The notes under the pieces: generated by a model
What the model was told of the DNA's origin: nothing
Database searches by the model: none
Seen by the model: only the letters and a program-made list of their open reading frames with translations
NCBI GenBank assembly: GCA_003601795.1
Contig: PIXU01000172.1
Location: forward strand, 1-9,786
Direction of reading: 5' to 3'
DNA: 9,786 nt
From: Candidatus Methanophagales archaeon
GTDB lineage: Archaea > Halobacteriota > Syntropharchaeia > Alkanophagales > Methanospirareceae
Shown: positions 4,371 to 9,786 of the stretch, in pieces
Layout: the number at the start of each line of letters is the position of its first letter
How positions within the stretch are numbered: the stretch's first letter is position 1
Translations under genes and position numbers: made by a program

Positions 4371-6896
4371 ATGAGCGAAAACGAGTATGGAGGAGTGGAA
4401 GAGGGAAGGGAAGAAGGACATGAGCGTGTAATAGAAGTCAGCGTCGAAGACGAGATGAAGAGCTCATATATAGACTATGCAATGAGCGTGATTGTAGGCA
4501 GAGCTCTTCCTGATGCTCGTGATGGGCTAAAACCGGTGCATCGCCGTATCTTATTTGGAATGCACGAGCTGGGCGTCAGACATGATAGACCACATAAGAA
4601 ATCAGCAAGGATTGTTGGTGATGTCCTTGGGAAATATCATCCTCATGGTGACGTTGCCGTCTATGATACGATGGTGCGAATGGCGCAGGATTTCTCTTAC
4701 CGATACCCTTTAATAGATGGTCAAGGTAATTTCGGCAGCGTTGACGGTGATGCTGCTGCTGCAATGCGATATACAGAAGCGAGGCTCTCGAAGATAGCAG
4801 AGGAGCTGTTGGTTGACCTCGAAAAAGATACTGTCGAATGGATCCCTAATTTTGATAACACGTTGAAGGAACCGCAGATTTTACCCGCAAAACTTCCTAA
4901 CCTGTTGATAAATGGCTCTTCTGGTATCGCTGTTGGAATGGCTACCAACATGCCACCGCATAATTTGGCAGAAGTTGTAGATGGTATAATAAAAGTAATA
5001 GACGAGCCAGAAGTGAGTATAAGGGAGCTGATGCGAATAATAAAAGGTCCAGATTTTCCTACTGCCGGCATCATTTTTGGTTATGAGGGCATAAAAAATG
5101 CGTATGAAACCGGTAGAGGCAGCATAAGGATAAGAGCGAAGGCAGAGATAGAAAAGAAGGCTAAAAAGGAGCGTATAGTCATACGCGAGATCCCGTACCA
5201 GGTAAACAAAAGCAAGCTGGTAGAAGAGATAGCGGATTTTGCTAAGAAGTACAAGGTAGAGAGTATTAGTGGGCTAAGAGACGAATCAGACCGCAAAGGA
5301 ATGAGAATAGTAATAGAATTGAAAACTGGTGCTAATGCCTCTATCGTGTTAAACCGACTCTATAAACACACACAATTGGAAACCACCTTTGGTGTAATCA
5401 ATCTCGCTCTGGTGGATGGCGAGCCACGAGTATTACCGCTAAAGGAACTCATCGAGTGCTACATAAAGCACAGGAAAGAAGTAACCATTAGACGGCTGCA
5501 ATATGAATTAGAGCGTGCAGAGAAGCGAAGGCATATATTGGAGGGCTTAATCATTGCGATATCGCAAATAGATGAAGTGATAAAGCTAATAAAGGCATCA
5601 AGTGATAGCAAAAACGCTAAAACTGCACTTATTAGCAGATTTGAACTGAGTGAGGATCAGGCGAAAGAGATACTGGAAATGAAACTCTCACGATTGAGTG
5701 CTCTGGAGCGTGACAAAATAGAGCAAGAGCGAGCTGAGTTAGAGACAAAAATAGGTTGGCTGAGGGAGGTATTGGCATCAGAAGCACGAATATTTGGCGT
5801 TATAAAAGAAGAGCTGGTGGAACTAAAGGAGAAGTATGGTGATGCGAGAAGAACAGAGATAGAGGAAATGGTGGCGTTAAGCGAGCGTGATTTGATAGAA
5901 GAAGAAGAGGTAATCTTATTTTTTACGCAGCGTGATTACGTGAAGCGGTTATCTGCGAACATTTTTAAGCGGCAGAGGAGAGGAGGGAAGGGGATAGCAG
6001 TGATAGAAAAGAAGGAAGACGATGCTATCGTCAATTTTACACGTGCATCCACGAGGGAACGTCTCATCCTATTTACAGAGTCCGGGAGAGCGTACCATTT
6101 AAAGACATACTTGATTCCTCCGAGCAGTCGCCATGCAAAAGGGAAACCCTTGGTGAATATCCCAGGGCTGGACTTAAACCTGAGGGAAGGAGAGGAGAAA
6201 GAAAAAATCGCATCTCTAATTCCCATACCTGAGGACCTGGATAAGGAGATGGCTGCGGGAACAAACTCGTTTGTCATTTTCGCTACTAAACGGGGAGTGG
6301 TAAAAAGGAGCACACTCGCGAATCTGAAGTCAATACGCGTTACGGGAATCGTTGCCGTTAAGATTGACCGTAGAAAAGACGATTCATTAGCAGATGTAGC
6401 TCTAATTAAGCCCTTACAGGACGGGAAAAGAGGTATAATCCTGAGCTCGAAGAATGGAAAGGCGATTTTGTTCCATGAGGAGGAATTGCGGGAAATGGGC
6501 AGATATGCAGCAGGCGTAAGGGGAATGAGACTTGAAAAGGGGGATGAGATAGCAAGTATTGAGGCTGTTGATTTGAATTCGGGGATGACAAAAGAAATAA
6601 AAAAAGTCGTTACGATAACAGAGAAAGGCTATGGTAAAAGGACACGGTTGGATGCTTATAGAGAATCGCACCGGGGTGGTAAGGGTGTGATTAGCATTAG
6701 AGTCAGTGAAAGAAACGGAAAAGTAGTGTGTATAAAGCAGGTAAAGAACGACGATGAACTGATGATTTCTACCTCTGATGGTATGGTGACGAAAATTTCC
6801 GCACGGAGCATTCCCACACAGGGTAGGAATACGCAGGGTGTGAGATTAATGAATGTGGGGGCTGGTGAGAGAGTGGTAGGAGTAGAAGTAGTGTGA
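4371..6896 (+). CDS. gyrA: DNA gyrase subunit A
   Basis: The 841-residue breakage-reunion subunit of type IIA topoisomerase, which with GyrB introduces negative supercoils. The N-terminal winged-helix/tower region (about 20-500) contains the start motif SSYIDYAMSVIVGRALPDAR, the KYHPHGD element (88-94) and AAAMRYTEARL with catalytic Tyr134. A long coiled-coil region spans about 360-490. The C-terminal beta-pinwheel (about 515-841) begins with the GyrA box QRRGGKG (535-541), the motif needed for DNA wrapping, so this is gyrase rather than topoisomerase IV. Later blades include HRGGKG and TQGRNTQGVRLM repeats. At the position of E. coli Ser83, inside the quinolone-resistance region, there is Val95; the Asp87 equivalent is Asp99. 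An acidic 19-residue N-terminal extension precedes the conserved core. gyrB is not in the window. The gene is transcribed away from tRNA-Cys/cysS and converges on fni with 15 bases between stops. Confidence 0.98.
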   Translation: MSENEYGGVEEGREEGHERVIEVSVEDEMKSSYIDYAMSVIVGRALPDARDGLKPVHRRILFGMHELGVRHDRPHKKSARIVGDVLGKYHPHGDVAVYDTMVRMAQDFSYRYPLIDGQGNFGSVDGDAAAAMRYTEARLSKIAEELLVDLEKDTVEWIPNFDNTLKEPQILPAKLPNLLINGSSGIAVGMATNMPPHNLAEVVDGIIKVIDEPEVSIRELMRIIKGPDFPTAGIIFGYEGIKNAYETGRGSIRIRAKAEIEKKAKKERIVIREIPYQVNKSKLVEEIADFAKKYKVESISGLRDESDRKGMRIVIELKTGANASIVLNRLYKHTQLETTFGVINLALVDGEPRVLPLKELIECYIKHRKEVTIRRLQYELERAEKRRHILEGLIIAISQIDEVIKLIKASSDSKNAKTALISRFELSEDQAKEILEMKLSRLSALERDKIEQERAELETKIGWLREVLASEARIFGVIKEELVELKEKYGDARRTEIEEMVALSERDLIEEEEVILFFTQRDYVKRLSANIFKRQRRGGKGIAVIEKKEDDAIVNFTRASTRERLILFTESGRAYHLKTYLIPPSSRHAKGKPLVNIPGLDLNLREGEEKEKIASLIPIPEDLDKEMAAGTNSFVIFATKRGVVKRSTLANLKSIRVTGIVAVKIDRRKDDSLADVALIKPLQDGKRGIILSSKNGKAILFHEEELREMGRYAAGVRGMRLEKGDEIASIEAVDLNSGMTKEIKKVVTITEKGYGKRTRLDAYRESHRGGKGVISIRVSERNGKVVCIKQVKNDDELMISTSDGMVTKISARSIPTQGRNTQGVRLMNVGAGERVVGVEVV

Positions 6897-6911
6897 ACAG
6901 ATTGGTTTGGA

Positions 6912-8036
6912 CTATAATCCTTTTCTCCTTTTCCTTTTTACCCTTTCTAGAAAACCTCTCTGCTCTGCTATCTCCTTTGTCTTACCAGTAATGATTACTT
7001 CTGCTTCCTTTAATTCTTCTACCGTCTTACAACCCGTTAAGAACATTGCAACCTTCAATTCCTCTCCCATTTCCTTTATTTTCTCTATCACTCTATCCGC
7101 ATTCCCTCTTTCACCCGTACTTTCGCTTTCCAGTGCAGGTTTCAGGAACGGCAAGGCAGCACTACACAGGTCTGCTCCCAGGGCTATGCTTTTTGCAACA
7201 TCGAGACCATTTCTTATCCCACCCGTGGCAATTATTGGCATGGCAAAAGGAAGTGCGCTGCACTCCACTATGCTTTCCACCGTTGGAATGCCCCAGTCCC
7301 AACCAAAAAGGTGTCCCAAATGCACCCCCAATTCATCTCCTTCTGCTTTCGCACGATATATCTCAGCAGCAGCTAAACTCGTGCCTCCAAAACCGCCTAC
7401 ATCTATTGCTGATACCCCTACCTCATGTAACTTCTTCACAACCTCGTAACTAATCCCTGCACCTGTTTCCTTTACAATCACCGGCTTCTTTATCGCCTCA
7501 CACACCTCTTTTATCAAAGCCAGGCAGCCCCTCGCGTCTACGTTCCCCTCTGGCTGAATCGCTTCTTGTAAAAAGTTAAGGTGTATGGCAATCGCATCTG
7601 CATCTATCATCTCTATAACCCGTTCAACTCCCTCTATTCCGTATTCCTTCAACTGCGGAGCACCTAAGTTCGCATAGATGAACGAATTGGGAGCGATGTC
7701 ACGAACCACACGAAAAGAGTCCTCTTGCTCTGTGCCTTCCAACGCTGCTCGCTGAGAACCCACGCCCATACCAACGCCAAGTGTTTCCGCAGCTTCTGCA
7801 AGTACTTCATTTATTCTTCTTGTCCCAGGATGTCCACCGGTCATCGATGCAATCATTATAGGATAGTTAAGTGAGAAGCCTAAGAACTCTGTCTTTAAAT
7901 ATATCTCTTCTTTATCTATTTCCGGTAACGCAACGTGAATAAGCTTAACGTCTGCAAAGCAATTCTCTCTCGCTTCTACTTCCTCTTCCGCACAGATCTG
8001 GAGTTGCTCTATTTTTCTTCTCGATGTATTTCCCAT
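6912..8036 (-). CDS. fni: Type 2 isopentenyl-diphosphate delta-isomerase (FMN-dependent)
   Basis: A 374-residue TIM-barrel flavoenzyme that interconverts IPP and DMAPP, the two C5 units for archaeal ether lipids and quinones. The family start motif TSRRKIEQL (4-12) binds substrate phosphate. FMN-binding segments are IASMTGG (62-68), GVGSQRAAL (91-99), VKETGAGIS with Lys189, and ATGGIRNGLDVAKSIALGAD near the C-terminus. The catalytic and Mg-binding set H152, Q157, E158 is present in HLNFLQEAIQPEGN. The tail is strongly basic. It needs FMN and reduced nicotinamide or another reductant for activation. It follows the ipk gene with a 24-base gap holding a good Shine-Dalgarno sequence (GAGGAG, 6 bases before the ATG at 8036), so it is translated independently from a shared mRNA. 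Confidence 0.97.
   Translation of the reverse strand: MGNTSRRKIEQLQICAEEEVEARENCFADVKLIHVALPEIDKEEIYLKTEFLGFSLNYPIMIASMTGGHPGTRRINEVLAEAAETLGVGMGVGSQRAALEGTEQEDSFRVVRDIAPNSFIYANLGAPQLKEYGIEGVERVIEMIDADAIAIHLNFLQEAIQPEGNVDARGCLALIKEVCEAIKKPVIVKETGAGISYEVVKKLHEVGVSAIDVGGFGGTSLAAAEIYRAKAEGDELGVHLGHLFGWDWGIPTVESIVECSALPFAMPIIATGGIRNGLDVAKSIALGADLCSAALPFLKPALESESTGERGNADRVIEKIKEMGEELKVAMFLTGCKTVEELKEAEVIITGKTKEIAEQRGFLERVKRKRRKGL
6919..6940 (+). terminator. T-tract terminator candidate after gyrA
   Basis: About 20 bases past the gyrA stop the + strand reads CCTTTTCTCCTTTTCCTTTTT, a cluster of oligo-T runs typical of archaeal termination. It lies within the 3' end of the convergent fni gene, where it encodes the Lys/Arg-rich tail (VKRKRRKGL). 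The tract therefore has two roles if it does terminate gyrA. Confidence 0.4.
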
Positions 8037-8060
8037 CCTTACTCCTCTATCATATCTTCA

Positions 8061-8879
8061 TTAATTAAATAAGGTAATAGGCTTTATAATAGTTCCCAAC
8101 CCTCTTTCGCCCTTTAATGCCTTTTTTATATTTCCTGACTGCCCACTCAAAATCTCACATTCAATACCCCTCTTTGCAATTTTGAGCAGTTCTTTAACTT
8201 TTTTTAGCATCCCTCCTGTTACATCAACTGAGTATGACCCTCCTAAATAAGATTCAACAGTACTAAAATTCTCTACCGTGATTTCAGGGATTAGTTTTGC
8301 TTTCTTATCTTTCTGAGGATCCGCTGTGTAAACTCCACCAACTAATTCAAAGATTAGTACCCTCGATGGTCGTATATATTTGCTCAGGTAGGTTAAAATT
8401 TGTTCTGTGGATACTACTGTGCAACCTCTTATAGTATCGAATACACAGTCACCAAAAACAATGGGTGTTATGTCATTATTTATTGATGCCTCTATTGGTT
8501 TGATAAAAAAATCAGATATCTCACCATTCTCTGCTATACAACATGCCGTAGGTTGGATGGATACTGCATCAACTCCATAATCTAGCAGCAAATCTACAAC
8601 AATCCTGTTCAACGTTGATGCCGCATTTTGACACAATGCAAAACCTCTTACGCTGTTAGTTTGTATGAAGCCCTCTATGGTTCTAAAGGATTGAGCAATT
8701 GGATGTGGAAAAGAACCCCCTCCATGTCCGATTAATAAATTCAAATCCTGTTTTGCATCAATCGCTTCTTTTATCTCTTTTACAATTCGCCTTATTGCAT
8801 CATAGTTTATCGTATATGGGGCACTTTTTTCGGTAATAAGCGAACCCCCCAACTTAACGAAGATTAAATTATTTTCCAT
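8061..8879 (-). CDS. ipk: Isopentenyl phosphate kinase
   Basis: A 272-residue member of the amino-acid-kinase superfamily. It phosphorylates isopentenyl phosphate to IPP with ATP, the last step of the archaeal alternative mevalonate pathway. The N-terminal KLGGSLIT (9-16) with Lys9 and Lys18 forms the ATP phosphate-binding region. GHGGGSFPHPIA (51-62) carries the catalytic His59. VLIFELVGGVYTADP and DVTGGMLKKV are the C-terminal nucleotide-binding elements. The residue before the catalytic His is Pro58, where Gly (SFGH) is usual. The gene is visibly more AT-rich than fni: one 60-base sample inside it has 28% GC, against 53% in a fni sample. Its product supplies the substrate of Fni, encoded just downstream, so the two form a functional operon. 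The ATG at 8879 is the first one and is well placed relative to the TATA box upstream. Confidence 0.95.
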   Translation of the reverse strand: MENNLIFVKLGGSLITEKSAPYTINYDAIRRIVKEIKEAIDAKQDLNLLIGHGGGSFPHPIAQSFRTIEGFIQTNSVRGFALCQNAASTLNRIVVDLLLDYGVDAVSIQPTACCIAENGEISDFFIKPIEASINNDITPIVFGDCVFDTIRGCTVVSTEQILTYLSKYIRPSRVLIFELVGGVYTADPQKDKKAKLIPEITVENFSTVESYLGGSYSVDVTGGMLKKVKELLKIAKRGIECEILSGQSGNIKKALKGERGLGTIIKPITLFN

Positions 8880-8910
8880 ATTAATATGATTAACTTAAGG
8901 GATATAAGTG

Positions 8911-8931
8911 CTATTTATATCTTAAACTTTT
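8911..8931 (-). promoter_or_regulatory. Archaeal promoter (BRE/TATA) of the ipk-fni operon
   Basis: On the minus strand AAAAGTTTAAGATATAAATA contains a purine-rich BRE followed by a strong TATA box. The box lies about 35 bases before the ipk ATG at 8879, predicting a transcript start some 5-12 bases ahead of the ATG and a short or absent leader. No Shine-Dalgarno motif is seen before ipk, consistent with this. Confidence 0.6.
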
Positions 8932-8964
8932 GCTTAGAATAGAACGGGTTTGCCCTGCGCACCT

Positions 8965-9109
8965 CTAAATATAAAAGTATTCACCCCGGAATGAAATATC
9001 TCCTGTAATAGCCACCGCCATGCCATATTCCGTGGCAAAGTGAGAGGCTAAAAACGCAAATATCATAAACATAAATCCCAGCGCAATCCATTGCTTCTTT
9101 CTTATTCAT
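8965..9109 (-). pseudogene. Possible small single-helix membrane protein, frameshifted
   Basis: Between hicA-like and ipk the minus strand holds an open frame reading KKQWIALGFMFMIFAFLASH, then FATEYGMAVAITGDISFRGE, then FYI and TAG at 8965-8967. It has one clear transmembrane segment and a short polar tail. The frame has no ATG at its natural beginning; its first in-frame ATG is at 9072, inside the hydrophobic segment. Directly upstream in another frame is ATG-AAT-AAG-AAA at 9109 preceded by GAGGAGA, a good Shine-Dalgarno sequence. Removing one base in AAGAAAGAAG would join MNKK to KQWIAL, giving about 47 residues. It is either a decayed gene or a sequencing indel; no family is recognised. 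Confidence 0.35.
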
Positions 9110-9132
9110 TTTCTTCTCCTCTGACTTACTCC

Positions 9133-9357
9133 TCATTTTGCTATTATTACTCTCCCCTTCGGTTCGGGAGTCGTTTCCTCATCTAACTGTTCAAACCATT
9201 CGTCCCTTGTTAGTTTAGCATCGCTTATTATCTTCCTAATCATTCCTTTTCCAATATCCTCTCCTGGATGAACAGTAATTAGAGTGGTTCTCCCATCAGG
9301 ATGGCGCATGAACAAATGTCCTCTTTTTTGTCTAATTTGTTTGATGATTTTATTCAT
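9133..9357 (-). CDS. hicA: HicA-family toxin-like protein (type II toxin-antitoxin)
   Basis: A 74-residue protein. The middle matches the HicA double-stranded-RNA-binding fold: IRQKRGHLFMRHPDGRTT (8-25), then VHPGEDIGKGMIRKIISDAKL (about 29-49) and TRDEWFEQL. His14, in the position of the usual GSH motif, is the likely catalytic residue of this mRNA-cleaving toxin family. The segment before RQK is about six residues shorter than usual (MNKIIKQ), and the usual KGSH reads KRGH, so activity is uncertain. A charged C-terminal tail, DEETTPEPKGRVIIAK, extends past the family core. It starts 9 bases after the stop of the hicB fragment. Since that antitoxin has lost its N-terminus, the pair is probably inactive or the toxin is defective. 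Confidence 0.72.
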   Translation of the reverse strand: MNKIIKQIRQKRGHLFMRHPDGRTTLITVHPGEDIGKGMIRKIISDAKLTRDEWFEQLDEETTPEPKGRVIIAK

Positions 9358-9366
9358 TTCAAAAAT

Positions 9367-9528
9367 TTAAACACTGATTTCAACCTTCTGGATACCTATA
9401 AATTTTAAAGGAACTCCTTCTACGATGCTGGATTCCACCTCTAAGTAGAGTTGTATTGCCTCTTTTATCCGTTCTCTCAATTCATCTAGAGTCTTAGCTT
9501 GCGTATGGCAGCCTTTCAGTTCAGGCAC
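9367..9528 (-). pseudogene. hicB: HicB-family antitoxin, 5'-truncated
   Basis: The minus strand encodes 53 residues starting VPELKGCHTQAKTLDELRER, then IKEAIQLYLEVE, SSIVEGVPLKFIG and ending in VEISV. This is the second half of the HicB fold: in full-length HicB the P.L.GC.TQG.TLEEA...KEAI.LYLE pattern follows an N-terminal beta-hairpin of about 25-35 residues. Here a stop codon (TAA, 9529-9531) immediately precedes the GTG for the first Val, and the sequence beyond belongs to a transposase remnant. The GTG could in principle start a 53-residue product, but the N-terminal strands would be missing. It is followed by hicA-like in the normal order for a hicB-hicA pair. Confidence 0.75.
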
Positions 9529-9531
9529 TTA
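9529..9531. other. Rearrangement junction between hicB and the transposase
   Basis: Homology to HicB (minus strand) stops at about 9528 and homology to the transposase (+ strand) begins at about 9531. Both genes lose their 5' ends at this same point, as expected for a deletion or recombination joining two interrupted genes head to head. A clean insertion would have left an intact IS end and a remainder of hicB. No short direct repeat that would mark a target duplication can be judged from this side alone. Confidence 0.5.
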
Positions 9532-9786
9532 AGAGCATCCTGCCAGACGATGCGGAATTCAAAGGCTACGAGAAGGTGGTTGTTCAGGAAATCGTCATCA
9601 CAACGGATAATGTAGAATACATGAAAGAGATTTACTACTCCCCATCCCAAAGGAAGACCTACATGGGGAAATTACCGCCGGAGGTTAAAGGAGGATTTTG
9701 CCTGGTGTGAAAGCGCTGGTTTGCACGCTTAAACATGTTGCTAACGTGTCAGAAACCAAGATACACGAGTTTTTTGACAATTTCGG
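9531..9786 (+). pseudogene. IS66-like transposase remnant (5'-truncated, frameshifted, runs off the window)
   Basis: The + strand encodes KSILPDDAEFKGYEKVVVQE, then IVITTDNVEYMKEIYYSPSQ, RKTYMGKLPPEVKGGF and a TGA at 9708-9710. After a one-base backward shift at the TTTT run (9696-9699) it continues LPGVKALVCTLKHVANVSET, then KIHEFFDNFG to the right edge. The PDDAEFKGYE..VVQ, YYSPS..KTY, PGVKALV and HVANVSE.KIHEFF patterns match the N-terminal-middle region of IS66-type transposases common in methanogens and ANME archaea. The true N-terminal part, with its helix and zinc-binding region, is absent, because hicB sequence lies immediately to the left. The rest, including the DDE catalytic domain, would lie beyond the window. 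No terminal inverted repeat is seen at the left end. Confidence 0.68.

Noticed and set aside
5936..6671. Several minus-strand frames of 61-125 residues inside gyrA
   Set aside because: Shadows of gyrA codon structure without promoters, ribosome-binding sites or family motifs.
6907..7453. Two long + strand frames (180 and 135 residues) antisense to fni
   Set aside because: They are rich in Ser, Pro and Leu, as expected for the reverse complement of a conserved coding gene, and fni is unmistakable on the other strand.
1..9786. CRISPR arrays, long direct repeats or rRNA genes
   Set aside because: Looked for on both strands; no spaced repeat units or rRNA-like stretches were seen.

Overview
The window looks like chromosomal DNA from a gyrase-containing euryarchaeon, most plausibly a methanogen or anaerobic methane/alkane oxidiser (ANME-1/Methanophagales or a similar lineage). 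The evidence is an isopentenyl phosphate kinase beside a type 2 isopentenyl diphosphate isomerase (archaeal isoprenoid route), an archaeal-style CysRS, an HdrD-like double-CCG Fe-S protein, a PaREP1-family protein, archaeal TATA elements and a tRNA without an encoded CCA. The lineage is inferred from gene content only.

Layout. Positions 1-107 hold the 3' end of an unrecognised + strand gene. Its stop codon overlaps that of a convergent PaREP1-family gene (104-431, minus) that carries a one-base frameshift. Just upstream of PaREP1 on the same strand is an intact HdrD/GlpC-like iron-sulfur protein (445-1602). A short divergent promoter region separates it from a SatD-family protein with a C-terminal helix-turn-helix (1669-2361) and a three-helix membrane protein (2373-2729). 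Converging on these is cysS (2796-4118), which sits 12 bases behind a tRNA-Cys(GCA) gene (4131-4204). Divergent from that pair is gyrA (4371-6896). Converging on gyrA is an ipk-fni isoprenoid operon (8879 down to 6912).

The right edge (8965-9786) is a degraded accessory zone: a frameshifted small membrane ORF, a hicA-like toxin gene, a hicB antitoxin gene lacking its 5' end, and an IS66-like transposase remnant that also lacks its 5' end. The hicB and transposase truncations meet at one junction near 9529.

How the genes work together. tRNA-Cys and CysRS are substrate and enzyme and are probably co-transcribed. IPK and Fni act in sequence (isopentenyl phosphate to IPP to DMAPP) and form a tight operon. 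SatD and the membrane protein form a recognisable pair. The SatD protein reads, motif by motif, like a class III nucleotide-cyclase fold fused to a helix-turn-helix, which is the best candidate here for an undescribed signalling or defence module. The core genes are intact, while the apparent single-base frameshifts fall only in accessory genes.
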